Below, in pieces: positions 29,830 through 42,103 of a stretch of DNA of 64,000 nucleotides. This DNA is from Sclerotiophoma versabilis. Lineage: Eukaryota > Ascomycota > Dothideomycetes > Pleosporales > Didymellaceae. Each line of letters opens with the position of its first letter. Within the stretch, counting starts at the first letter, position 1. The position numbers and the translations under genes are program-made. A model generated the notes under the pieces. That model saw only the letters and a program-made list of their open reading frames with translations. It searched no databases and was not told where the DNA came from. Location of the stretch: NCBI GenBank assembly GCA_012274445.1, contig JAAROD010000081.1, positions 682,001 through 746,000 of the forward strand. The letters run 5' to 3'.

Positions 29830-30123
29830 AGTCAATACTTGGCTTTCTCTATATACATACAGAAAGGCTCATACTCATCGTCGCCGGGTGGCGGGTCTGA
29901 GATGTAGGCAGATGTGGACGGACGGGGAACAGTAAGAGCGACGCGTCGAATACGCGCTACCGCGCCTGCCACTTTGCACCGCGACCCCACATGACTATCG
30001 ATTAGTGTCTGCCAAGAGCTTGGGACCCGCTTTTATTTCTTTCCTGTAAGCGCTGCAGAGGCGTCGCTCGCAGTCGAACATCCACCGCACGCCGTGCTTG
30101 AATACTCCTACGACGCACCGACG
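29830..30123. promoter_or_regulatory. Bidirectional promoter region, RFA2/DBP10
   Basis: There are 294 bp between the start codons of two divergently transcribed growth-related genes. No further element was assigned with confidence. Confidence 0.55.
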
Positions 30124-32905
30124 ATGGCTCCTCGTGCGGCCTCACCGGCGCTATCCGAGAACGAATTTGACATCTTCGACAACCTCGCCGGTTCAGACAC
30201 AGAACAGCAGGGAAACAGCTTGGGCGCAGATTTTGGTATTGATCTAGACGTTGGCAGTGATGGAGGGTCAGACGACGAGGCATTCATTGCGGCGAAGCAG
30301 GCTGCCTCAAACCGAAAGGCTGCCAATGTGAAGGGTACGGGAAAGAAGGGTGGTGGCTTCCAGGCCATGGGCCTGAATGCACTGCTTTTGAAGGCTATTG
30401 CACAGAAGGGGTTCAAGATGGCGACTCCAATTCAGCGCAAGGCGATACCACTTCTCCTACAAGGTGAAGATGTAGTGGGCATGGCAAGAACAGGTTCTGG
30501 AAAGACAGCTGCATTCGTCATCCCCATGATCGAGAAACTGAAGACACATTCTGCGAAGGTTGGCGCACGTGGAATTATCATGTCGCCTTCTCGTGAGCTT
30601 GCACTGCAGACGCTGAAGGTCGTCAAGGAGTTCGGTCGTGGCACCGACCTTAGGACGATTCTGTTAGTTGGTGGTGACAGTCTGGAAGAGCGTATGTTAC
30701 TTGAGGTACATGTGCAGGAAGTGGCACTAACAGTGTCACAGAGTTCAGCTCGATGACTACAAACCCGGATATCATCATCGCCACCCCCGGTCGGTTCCTG
30801 CATCTCAAAGTCGAAATGGGCTTGGATCTATCCTCTGTCAGGTACATTTGCTTCGACGAAGCCGATCGCTTGTTCGAAATGGGATTTGCCGCACAGTTGG
30901 CTGAAATCCTTCACGCTCTACCGACCTCGAGACAGACACTTTTGTTCAGTGCCACTCTGCCCAAATCACTCGTGGAATTTGCGCGAGCGGGTCTGCAAGA
31001 CCCTAAGCTCATCCGGCTCGATGCCGAAAGCAAGATTTCTCCGGACCTCAAAAGTGCATATTTCACTATTAAATCTGGAGATCGAGACGGAGCGCTACTG
31101 TATCTTTTGGAGCAAGTCATCAAGGTGCCCACGGGAGAAACTGAGGCTGCGAAGGCGCGGAAAGAGGAAAGCAACCTGAGTGTCGGCGCGAAACGCAAAC
31201 GGAAACAGTTCACTGCAAAGGACGCTGCAGTGGCCGACTCTACAATCATCTTCGCTGCTACCAAACATCGAGTTGAATACCTGTCCGAACTCCTCAAGTC
31301 TCTCGGCTACCCAGTTTCGTACCGTAAGTCAAACCTTAGCATTGATGGGCTCTTGATCTTAGCTAATTACTCCATTTAGTGTATGGTAACCTGGACCAGA
31401 CAGCACGCAAAGCCCACGTAGAGGAGTTCCGTTCTGGTCTCACTCGTATCCTCGTCGTTACCGATGTGGCGGCTCGTGGTGTGGATATGCCTCACATCAA
31501 CCACGTCATCAACTATGATTTCCCATCGCAACCGAAGATCTGCGTGCATAGAGTTGGACGAACTGCTCGTGCCGGACGGAAGGGCTGGGCATACAGTCTT
31601 TGTCGACATGTTGATCTTCCGTACTTGTTGGATCTACAATTATTTCTCGGCCAACGACTGCTTGTCGGCAGAACCACCGAGGAAGCGAACTTCGCCGAAG
31701 ATTTCGTCGTTGGTAGCCTGGCACCATACCAGCTGGAGGCCTCAGTGGAAGTCGTGAACAAGCAGCTTGCCGATGATGAAGATCTGGCGTTGTTGCAGAG
31801 TGTAGCTGATAAGGGTGAGCGACAGTACCAAAGAACACGCAACCAAGCTAGCGCACCGAGTGTCCACCGAACTAAGGAGCTCCTTGCGAATCCTCATTTT
31901 GCGGATACGCATATCCTGTTCAAGGATCAAGTTCACGATGCGCTGCAAGAGAAAGAGAAGATGCTGCAAAGAATTCAGGGTTTCAGGCCAGCAGAAACCG
32001 TCTTCGAGATTGGTAGACGTGGAACGCAAAGCGAAACCGCTGAGATCATGCGTAGGAGAAGAGTGCAAGTCGAGAGACAACAAGAGAAGCAGAGAGTTAA
32101 TGCACGGGCCAACAATGCACCAGTTGCAAGTCTTGCAGCTCCTGGTGAGTCCGAGAAGATGGACGTCAACTCAGAAGATGATGATGATGTACCGGCTAAC
32201 ACTGGCGCATACGACTCTGACTCCGACGACCTCGAAGTGTCTGTGTCCATGCCATCTTCTAATAAACTTAAGAATGATGACTTCCGAGAGGGAGAGTTCT
32301 TCATGTCTTATCTACCAAAGGAGAACTATGCAGAAGAAAAGGCATACGGTGTGAGCGGCGGAGATGCTGGCAACAACTTCGTTTCGGCCGCAAGAGCAGC
32401 AGAAATGTCGCTTGTCAACGACGAGATTCAGGGCTTCGCAGATGCGAGCAAGGCACGTATGAGGTGGGACAAGAAGTCGAAGAAGTACGTTGCTCGCGCC
32501 AATGACGAAGATGGCTCGAAGGGCGCGAAGATGATTCGCGGTGAAAGCGGCCAGAAAATTGCTGCCAGTTTCCGTAGTGGACGCTTCGACGACTGGCGCA
32601 AAGCAAACAAGGTGGGCCGCATGCCGCGTGTTGGTGAACAGGAGGCTCCAGGTCGCGCACCTGGCAAGACCCAACACTACAAACACAAGTCCGAGAAAGC
32701 ACCCAAGGAAGCAGACAGATACCGCGACGATTACGAGGTGCAGAAGAAGAGGGTCCAAGAAGCCAAGGAGAAGCGCATTGGCAAGTTCAAGGACGGCACC
32801 GGCAAGAGCGAACTCAAGGATGTCAACGCTGTACAAAAGCAGCGCAAGATTCAAGAGCAGCGTCAGAAGAAAAACGCCAGGCCATCGAAGAAGCGGAAGT
32901 TTTGA
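30124..32905 (+). CDS. DBP10: ATP-dependent RNA helicase DBP10
   Basis: Three exons, 30124-30691, 30742-31323 and 31380-32905, give 891 aa. It is a DEAD-box helicase with an acidic N-terminus, Q-motif region (GFQAMGLNALLLKAIAQKGF...PIQRKAIP), motif I ARTGSGKT, motif II DEAD (ICFDEADRLFEMGF), motif III SAT (LFSATLP), and motifs V and VI (VTDVAARGVDMP, HRVGRTARAG). A long charged C-terminal tail rich in Lys and Glu ends PSKKRKF. The FQAMGL opening and the C-terminal DBP10CT-type region distinguish Dbp10 from other nucleolar helicases. Dbp10 acts in 60S ribosomal subunit assembly in the nucleolus. The first intron splits a Gln codon (C|AG) and the second a Leu codon (C|TG). The start ATG at 30124 follows a stretch without in-frame alternatives. 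Confidence 0.95.
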
Positions 32906-35900
32906 GTTCATTGTTCAATACCCGGCTTGCAATCTAGCAAATGCATCAATACAGACTTTATCTGGTCGACGGAGTATTACTTCCCGTACTACAGGTACTT
33001 GACTCGTACGCTAGCGAACGTTGTGGCGCCCTGTGCGGCGCGATCGAATGCCGTGAAATTCTTCGGGATGTCTCTCGTGCCGATCAAGATGATCGTGACT
33101 TTACCTTTGCACCAGCAAATCTAGGGCGAGTATGTCATGACCGACTGGGCAAGTACATTATTTGCAATTGCCATTTTGGCAACCATGTGTTGCGATGTCA
33201 GACCACCTTGTTGAGAGGCGCAAAACGGCTCACAATCCTACAGGATTTCGATGTTGCTTTTCCCGTGCCACATGCATCTTTACGTCTATACGTGCCTCGG
33301 ATGTGTACTTGCGGTATTGGATCCTACGGTTGGCCTGGATTGGTCTGGCGGCCTTCAACAGCTTCTATGTCCACTCTTTAAAAATTGCAAATCCACTTGG
33401 TCGGCGGAACTTTTCCGCAAGATGCCATGCATAGCAGGTGTAGAGTGGCTACTTTACTGTGCCACAGACGTGCATTTACGGGGGTACAATCCACATGGGG
33501 ACTATGCCTTACACGAGCGGTGCAAATTAGGCCAATGGAGGCTTTGCCCATCGCTGCCCTGCAGACCAATCGACGACGCCAAGTTGCTGGACACAACATA
33601 TTTTCTAAAGTATTGCCCAATCTTTTGGGTTCGAGTGGCTGTCAACCGGACTGCTTATTGGGATTGACAAGCTACACGCGAGTGTCCTAGCCGTAGTAAC
33701 GCGCACTGTCGGGCGTGAGATAGAGTTCACGGCTTTATCGACACGCGATAAAGTTGACACTTGACAGCTGACGGCGTATTGAGAAAGACCGCTGCCAGCG
33801 CGCCCACAGCGCCCGACTCAGGCATCGAGGGTCTTCCTAGGCGCACATGGCGAGCACGCAAGTCATCGGTCCAGGAGATTTTTCGAGCCGGACAAAATGG
33901 CCGCGCTACCCAAATGGGGACTCCACATGACAGCCTTGAGGGGATACCGGTTCAGCTTGTCAAGGCTTGGTTAGCGCCTAAGTCCGTGAGGACTTCAATA
34001 ATCCCAGGTCAAGACGCAGGTGCAGCTTACCCGACCTTCTAGAAGCCGCCACAATATCCTGGGCGCAACAACAACACGCTTTCTGTGTGACACACGCACG
34101 AGGCCAGGAAACACAAACCAACTGGTTGTACAAATATCACAAACTTCGGTACGGTGGTCGCCGGATGCATCTTGCAATACTTCTGTGCCACAAATGCAAT
34201 CTCCCAGCGCCCTTCAACGGCTTTCTGATATCATCGTATCGCCGAAGTAGGACGGCAATCTCTTCGCCAAACCCTGCTGCCACTTTCAATGAAAATCGTC
34301 GGCTTCCGAACAAGCAAGAAACGCGAAGTGGCCGCGGACTCCTTTCTACTTGCGGCGTGGTGTATCGCTAAGGGCTGTCTGTACACAGCTCGCACGCGAG
34401 AGTACCTAGCTAACGGCGGGATATCGACGCCTTACAGACGGAAATTTTTCGTTCCGCAGTGGAACCGACTAGGTGTTATCACATGGATGATGATGGGCAT
34501 GCAGGCACGCAAGAGATCGACCTGTTTGTTCTCTAGGAAGCAAACATTCTAAAACACAGTGCATATACGTGAATGCAGCCACAGCGTGGCAGCCAGTCAG
34601 GATGCAAGATTTCGGCAATGTGACCTAATTCGACCATTCAAAGGGTCAGAGACGGAGACGATTCTGTGGCATGCAGATATCTCCACTTTGATTATCTACC
34701 CCCTAGAGAATACGAGAGAAGCTGCAGGTGAATTGTGCATGATGCTGATGGAGGAGAAATTCAAGTGTACGGAAGTCGGCATGTGCTAGTGATTTTACAA
34801 GGCCTGCACACTCGGGCCGTACCCAGTCGCAAATCGAGGATGGTGCCAGGGTTTTTCGATAGCGACACCCCTGGCCCGCACTACTTTTGGTATAAACAAA
34901 CGTGTCCAGAAGCCCAGGCACCGGTTCGCAGATCCCGCGGTCCAATCCGTGTCTGCCCTTGTCGCAGCACGCATCCTGGTCTTGAGAAGAGCACATGGAG
35001 CTGGTGGTGATGCTGCTGCAGGGAGGCTGATGTACGGTGGTCCGCAAGGAGAACGGGCGGTATGATAAGCTCTATGCATGTCAGGAGCTCAGAGGAAAGC
35101 CGTTGGTGGCATAACGGCAGCGCCCGTCACGGCGGGGAGGGCAGCAGCTCCCAATCCCCCGCAGGCAGGCGGCTGAGCAGATTTCGTCGGTCATAGCCTC
35201 GGAGCATCGTACTGAGAGATGAAGACCTTCTGTTAACGACAAGATGTCCGACAGTATTTTTGGGTCTTGCAGGACAAGCGAAGGATCTTATATTTTCCGC
35301 CGTGCTGGAATGAGCAGGGTGACACGGCTGGAGCGGATTGGGTCGTTGAATCTCCGCTGGTCGGCTGGACATGTTGAAGGAGGAACGGCCATGCAGGTGC
35401 GCCCTGTCCCCTGCAGCACGAATCTCGCTTCTTGCCGCAGAGAGAGCTGAACGAGCCGGATGCGGTGTGCCATGGGTGCTTTTTGAGATGGAGCAGGATG
35501 CAGGGTCGGTAGGCAGAAGTGGATTGGAAATTCCTGTGGACGAGCACGTCTGACCGGTCCACGACGACACCGAAGCATGGTAGATATTCGCCTTGACCTG
35601 CGTCACGAAATGACCTCCGAGAATCCCGCCACCGCTTGGGCATGGATCGTCCACGGCCCGCTATGCCGTGGTGAGCTTACCGAGGGCTGCCACTCGAGGA
35701 CTCCATCAGCAGAACGGTGAGAATGGTTCCTGCTCGTGTCGGCAATGCGCCTGTCTGACAAGTCTCGGCGTGGCTGCTAATTGCCTGAAGTCACAGTAAA
35801 CGAGCGCGCTCTTGGCGGGCAGCTGGTGTGGCTACTGGACGGATAACGCTGCTGCACTATCGCCTCGCTGCTCTCGACCACCTTGTGGGAGCTCTGCATT

Positions 35901-38401
35901 CCGACGTCACACGCGGCACCACGGCGATTGAGTTTAATCAGACATTGTCTCCTGCGGTATACCCCAGGCGCCATGCGTGTCACTGCAAATTCAGTCCGGC
36001 CCCGCAACAGCAAATGCCAATGCAGCACAGGGCTCTTTCGGGCACTTTGCGGCGATCGTCGACGGACGGCGATTTCAGATCGATGTCACCCACCGGAGTT
36101 TTTTGTCTCGCCATCCCAAAGCAGCACATCCCAGTCCTATAGCAGCCAGCTAATATACCTCTGGCGGTTTTGCAACAACAGCATGACTACGCATCTTATT
36201 GAGGACTGGACGCCACCGCTAGCGCATCATGTTGGCGATTGGAACTCAGCGCTGCCCATGGTCCTTACTTTCTGCAGGCCGTTGCAGGATCGCCTCTGCT
36301 GCAGCCAGTCCGCTGTTTGACGCACCTGCAAGTACCGCTCGGCAAGAGCGATGTCGTCTGGTACCAAATGCTCACCTTAGAGTATGTCATCAGCGCTGCC
36401 TTTCTATCCGACACCCGCGGCTATGTACAAGGTAGGGCAGCGAACAACTATGAGTCGGCGACAAACGCAAGCGGAAAGAGCTAGCGGCGTTTATGTCCAC
36501 TAGCCATACGGGACCGGCATCTGCCAGATCTATCACTCGCATGTGCTCTGGCTGCTTTTTAGCACCACTTGTTCTGTGGCTCAGCTTGGCGTCAGGCGTT
36601 GCCCGTCGTTTCTAACAAAGCAATACACGCTGTCTGACCGCAGCCTGCATATGCTTTCGGCAGCTACGCGTCTGGCTATTGCCTTGCAACTTTACAGACG
36701 CCCCGCGCCTATGCTGCCGAACGCAATGTCGAGTGCATATATGCAAACTCTCTGCAGTCGATCATATTCAAATGGCGTCGCAGGTCGACAAGCCATAACC
36801 GCGAGGCCGCGTCGATCACAGCTGCGGGTCCGTTCCCCAGGCCTCGTTCTGGGACTTTGACTTCGGCACCAGACGGATTAGCCATGAGTGAAGCCCGGTG
36901 TCTCTATTGCCCGACAGCCAGGCCGATACACTGCAGGCCGTATATAGTGCCTGTTGACTGTTGACTGTTGACAAGGTTTCGGTAGCTACGACGGAGGGCC
37001 ATCAGGCAGGTTCAGCATGCGGCAGACGGCCCATGCAGCACGCACTGCGAGGTGCTGGTGACGGTGGTTGGCCCGACTGCCCAAGTGTCAGATGCAAGCG
37101 TGAACCAGCGGCGCGGGACTGGCCATGAGAGCCACATTTCGCCATGAGCAGCTTGTACAGTAATCTCGTTGCGGCTGCTACGTCTACATTGGAGGCCAAG
37201 CAACTGCCTCTGTCGCCCATTGATGGAACTTCTCTCAGGGACTCGTAGTGTGGCTCCTCCGGCTGGTCGCCTTGCCTTCGTTCCAGCAGTATGCACCGCC
37301 AGCGCCGCAGTCAAGCGCCAGCCGCAATGCGCATTAAGGACGCCCACTTATGCTTTGCCTCGTTCCCAAGGTTTGCTTGGGCGGCTGCAAAACAATGGTG
37401 CAATGGAGCAGGCGCTAGGGCTTCGTTAGCTAGCCCTGGTCAAAGACGGTTCGGATAGCAGGGGCCCAGCACAAGTGACAGGGCCCCCAGGCCAGCGCCA
37501 GCCCGCCGTGTCAATGCACTCTCCACGCCACGGCTGCCGTGCATACTTCCGCGGCTGCATCGACCGTCCTGAAGAGCGGCACGCCTTTACTCGAAGAACT
37601 ATCAGCCGAACGAGGCCAGTATGTGGTTGTCCCCGACAGGCACCCTTCCCTGCTCCCGTTGCCCGGAACACATCGTGGCCCCCGTCTCACGGCCGTCGTC
37701 CGTCATCTGCAAGTGTTAGCAGGGATTCCACAAACAGCTGCCACCAAAACCTCTATAACCGATTGTGGTTATTACCAGACATTGTCCGCCGACTGGGCAG
37801 AACCTGCTCTGCGTTTTTGCGTTGTCTATTGCTCATTGGCTCCCCCATTCTCAGCACCAACGCCTCACGTCCCACCTGGAGTTGCCCCATCACTACGAGC
37901 CTGCCCGGTCTTGACACCTTGAAAGCTATTGGAATCTTTCGCGCTCCTCTCTGGAGCTCCATTGAAGTGTTGAGCAGTGTCTGGTGCGGTGACTGGAGGC
38001 CAATATCAAAAAGGTACTTGATGAATTCTGTTCCTCCCCGCCCTCCTGCCCCCTGCATTCGGGCCTGTTACAGGCATGCATGCTTGCGAAAGTCCAGATG
38101 GGGTTTGAATATGGAGGTAGGTTTCGAGCGGACTTCGGGCTGTTGTTTTGGTTAACAGAGCTGGCTGAGCTGCTTCCTCTTTTGACGTTATTGAAGTTTC
38201 TCTTTGCTTGTTTGTGGGCTTACCTGTGTCATCATGCAGACTAACTCATCTATCAGTCACCTCAACACCCACTGACTCGCATCACACCAAGACAAGGGCG
38301 CTGTCCATCTGGTAGCGCATCCACCTGATTCTTCAGCTGTCTGCTCAGCTAATCGTGCTTTCGCTGCCGGCGCGGCGGTTGAGCGTTGTGGAGGTCAAGC
38401 G
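32906..38401. other. 5.5-kb stretch without a supported gene
   Basis: Many short open frames exist on both strands (up to 226 codons at 37475-38155), but they are rich in Cys, Pro, Arg and Ser in the way of chance GC-balanced frames, and no domain, splice pattern or repeat emerged. Composition is ordinary and there is no RIP. The right end probably contains the promoter and 5' UTR of the PAS-like regulator at 38402. A short TGTTGAC triplet repeat occurs near 36950-36972. Non-coding RNA genes cannot be excluded. Confidence 0.45.
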
Positions 38402-40487
38402 ATGCAGAGTCTGTCATTACCGCGTCCGAACTTACATCCGTCAACGCCGTTTGGGCGACCTACAGAGCCAGAGGTCGGTCTGGCAAACTTCATTCCCAAG
38501 TTCAGTCCCCACAGGTCCGAACAGCCAGGCTACCCATCTCCTCCCATGTCAGAGCCTCATTCTCCCTCTCAACGCCCAGCACGTACTGTTGAATCTGAGC
38601 GTCTGCAGTACCCTGCGCCAGCAAGTGCACCACAGAGGATCCAAGCCGGTCTACCTTTACCGCCGCCCTCTTCAGCGTTGTTCGACCCTCGGCAGCCATT
38701 GCCAAACCAAAGCGATCAACAGCAAAGGTCACTGTATCCTGGTGGACATCACCCGCAACACCAGGCGCACCACTATCAGCCTGGACGCGCAACTGAGCAT
38801 GCTCCGTATGGAGCACTTCCAGCTCCACAGAGCTATGCCTATGGCTATCCACCAGCCGGCGCATCCCCTTACGTCCTTGGAGCGCAACACGCAGGACCTC
38901 AGGCGCAGCCTGCGGCGATTATAGCACCACCACCTACTAGGCCTTCTAAACCAGCAAGACGAACAAAGGCTCATGTAGCCTCAGCATGTGTCAACTGCAA
39001 GAAGGCGCATCTTAGCTGCGATGTTCAGCGCCCGTGCGGACGGTGCGTCGCATCTGGAAAACAGGTAAGCAGACCTCGTACCCGTAGGCGCTAGGAAAAT
39101 TAGGAGCATGGACACATGTAAAGACTGACACTGGACCGAATAGGACACATGCAAGGACGTGCTACACAAGAAACGGGGAAGACCGCGACTAAGAGACGAC
39201 AGAGACTTTACTAGACCGGAGCAGGAAATACAGCAGCCTGACCAAACTCTAGTTTCGAATCTTCCAGCGTCAACAGAAGCTTTCGGCCATCCATCATCTC
39301 ACCCAGCTCCGCATTCGCATCGAGCCGCCGATCTACCCCGTACGACAATTACACAACGAGGGAATAGCATCCCAAGTGTAGGCGCATCTTCAATCGGATG
39401 CCGTACACTAAGTGTCGGTAGTTATGGTGGCGTGTCTGCGTCCTCCTATGGTGTGGGACCGGATTTGGTGTACCAGTCTTTGCCCGTCGCGTTCCTGAAC
39501 TTGGATCTAGTGATTCAAAAGTCGAACCAAGCATTCCAGGATTTGGTTTCCTTCCTAGGAAGTGTAGGAGGGAAACACCTAGGGGAATTACTCGAACCGA
39601 GACAGAATGAAAGCTTGCAACGGTTGCGCAATGACCTTCGCGACGAACGAGACGAACGCGAGCCCGCCTACATGGCACCCATCACGCCAGTCGGGCACGA
39701 TCCGATGCGCTCAGTCATGGAGTCTGTTGCAGACCGAGATGTGGAACATGTCAGTCATGGCTTTACGGATAGGCCCATGTTCCTTAGTTATCGTCTTCCC
39801 AATGGGCAGTACCAGTCTCTTCAAACCCAGATCCGACTTGCAAAAACGTCGCTGTACTTCGTCACGCTGGTCGTGCGTACACCTCCAAGAGCTCTTGGTC
39901 CTCCTCTTTTGACGCAGCAGCTGGCGCCTCCAACGCCCATCCACGCCTCGCAATCCATGTCGGCGCCGACCCCTCTTTCGACAAGGACTGGGCATTACAC
40001 TCCCCAACAAGTTCGCCCACCATCGTCAGCAAGCTCCGCGCCTAACTCGCCTTACTCTTTCAGCTTTTCGTCAATTCGCACGTCGTTGCCGAACTTCAGT
40101 CCCAGCTCTTACACAAGTAGTCCGACCTACGGCTACTCTCCCACTGCTGGTCCAGAAGCGGGCTACTTCTCGACGTACCCACCCTCGCAGTCAGTAGCAC
40201 ATGCTCCTTCTCACCCATCTGGTCCTCGAACAGGGTCAGTAACATCGGAGCCTTTGCGCGAGCTTAATCGCCCGGCTCGACTAGAAGGCCTGCAGCTTCC
40301 TCCGATTCGCACTGGTCCAGCTCCTCTGGGCTCGCCGCTCCACCTTGCGACCAGCCATAGCGCGACAGATAGCGATCGAGAGCGCGTGCGTCGAAGAGAG
40401 TCGAGCTCAAGTGCCGAGAAACGTCCAGATACGCCGGGGGAAGCCGGTAAGCGTCGTCGGCTCAATATCCATGAGATGCTGGAGTAG
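38402..40487 (+). CDS. Zn2Cys6 transcription factor with AT-hook-like motif and PAS-like domain
   Basis: Two exons, 38402-39064 and 39144-40487 (79-bp intron GTAAGC..ATAG inside the zinc cluster region), give 668 aa. The N-terminal third is Pro/Gln/Ser-rich. At about residues 197-230 comes the binuclear cluster, ACVNCKKAHLSCDVQRPCGRC with the last Cys in exon 2 (DTCKD). It is followed at once by KKRGRPRLRDD, an AT-hook-like stretch. A region after YQSLPVAFLNLDLVIQKSN resembles the PAS-like domain found after the cluster in ERT1/RDS2/AcuK-type regulators, although I cannot assign it to one of these. The C-terminal half is Ser/Pro-rich and ends KRRRLNIHEMLE. It is presumably a nuclear DNA-binding regulator, possibly of carbon metabolism; the target is unknown. 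Confidence 0.82.
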
Positions 40488-41315
40488 AGCAGAAGAGACG
40501 AAAAGTCGCGATGACGGTTGAGAAAGCGGTCCAACGTAGTACAACTTGTTTTGCGGTTGTCCGTTTCAGATATGGTATCCGGTTACCGATTGCCGTATCC
40601 TGGTCGATTTGACACACTTGACACGGAACGGACAGTGCACGTCGTTCAACGTCACATCTGCAGCTCTTTCTGAACATGATACCTTTCCTGTCCCCAAATT
40701 TGAGATACCACGGATGCCATCATTTTGGATGGGTCCACAGCCGTTGGTTGGCCACGGCTTTGTTGATTTTCTGCGTAGCTGTGTGCATGGGCCTCGAGTT
40801 CACCGGCATTCTGGCATGGGAGTTGGTTGTTAGACAAGCACCGCGACAAGGGCGCACTCTGGCCTTTATATGTATCATACGTCCACGGACAGCCATGTGG
40901 TTTGTTCAAGGGTTATGTAGACTACCATAGCCAGACTATCAAGTCGCGTGTGTGCGTTACTGTGCATAAACACGAGAGCTAGATCCGTGCTCTGTGGTTA
41001 GTGTTTGATGTTTTATTGGGGCCTCAACGTGTGCGCCTTGCCGTAACTCGAGTAGCTCGAAGAACCGAGCATGGCGAGAACGAGCGCGGCAGAGCGCAGG
41101 CTGTGTGAGCCTGGGTTTGAGGCCGTGAGCCGTGGCCTGGTGACGGGTCCTAAACGCACGTTGTATGCTGCTGTGTTTGAGACTGGTCATTGTCATCCAG
41201 GACGCGAGCTTGTAGTCGCAGTGACGCTCTGTATGCATTTCTTTTCTCCAAGCGATCAGTCCGCTTCTGTGCATGCATGTTCAGAGCAGTTAGGGTAGTG
41301 TTTCTCCGTAGCGCT

Positions 41316-41338
41316 GGGGGTGGGGTGGGGGGGGGGGG
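41316..41338 (+). repeat. G-rich tract, possible G-quadruplex
   Basis: A run of G5, T, G4, T, then G12 lies on the plus strand. It could form a G-quadruplex, and it could also be a site of sequencing length error. Confidence 0.6.
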
Positions 41339-41400
41339 ATTGCAAGGAGAGCGGTTCTTGACAGTCCGTCGTTTATGGCGGCTGCATTGGCTATCGCTAT

Positions 41401-41503
41401 GCTGTACTATGCCGTGCTATGCTGTACTATGCCGTGCTATGCTGTACTATGCCGTGCTATGCTGTGCTATGCTATGCTGTGCTGTACTGTACTGTGCTGT
41501 TGC
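41401..41503. repeat. 20-bp minisatellite, degenerate tail
   Basis: Three tandem copies of GCTGTACTATGCCGTGCTAT occupy 41401-41460, followed by shorter GCTGTGCTAT and CTGTACTGTACTGTGCTGT derivatives to about 41503. No coding role is apparent. Confidence 0.85.
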
Positions 41504-42103
41504 TATTCTTGAGTGGAAGTGGACTCGGAGTACAGCCCGGAAGTTTGTTATTGCGGAGCTGGACTGGACTGGACTGAACTGGGCAGGCTTTGGGTGGGGG
41601 CTGGATGAGTGTCTTTCGAGCACGTACTGCAGACACGGCGACAGAACAGTGTGAGGAGGTCAAGTAGATGGCATGTCGTGTGGTTTTGTGTTTCAGGTCT
41701 GTCCGGAAGGCATCTTCGCCCTATCTGGGACAGTGTTGAAGTAACCTAAGCTAAGCTAACCTACCGCGCAATGGATACCATGTCGGAGATGCCGTCCTAG
41801 CTTACGCTTCAAAGGTGAAACGTCCCGGCCTGTCCTTGGCGCGTTTAATAAACTCTAAGACTGTGAGAGGATCGAGGGTATGATCTTTTAGCATGTCGCG
41901 TACCATTTACATAGCGAGAAGGAGAGGAAACGGGTTGCTTCCATGTCGACGGCGTGTGAGTTGATGGGTTGTGACTGGCTGCGAGGTCAAGGGGCGCAGG
42001 GCGAGCGGGGTATGCAATGTTGTGAAAGTACGCATGTGGACATGTGTAGCGGCTTGGTTCAAAAAGCAGGCACAATGCAGTGCAGGGCAGGGCAGAGCGG
42101 CGT

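Larger units (their letters stand above)
40488..42103. other. Intergenic with low-complexity tracts
   Basis: No gene is supported. The stretch contains a G-rich tract (41316-41338) and a 20-bp tandem repeat (41401-41460). A 154-codon plus-strand frame over the repeat is a translation of low-complexity DNA. It holds the 3' regions of two convergent genes. Confidence 0.5.

Noticed and set aside
37475..38155. 226-codon plus-strand frame
   Set aside because: Composition (Arg, Pro, Ser, Cys) is that of a chance frame, with no domain, no splice context and competing frames of similar length.
41190..41654. 154-codon frame over the 20-bp repeat
   Set aside because: Its middle is a translation of low-complexity tandem repeat DNA and its flanks lack any domain.
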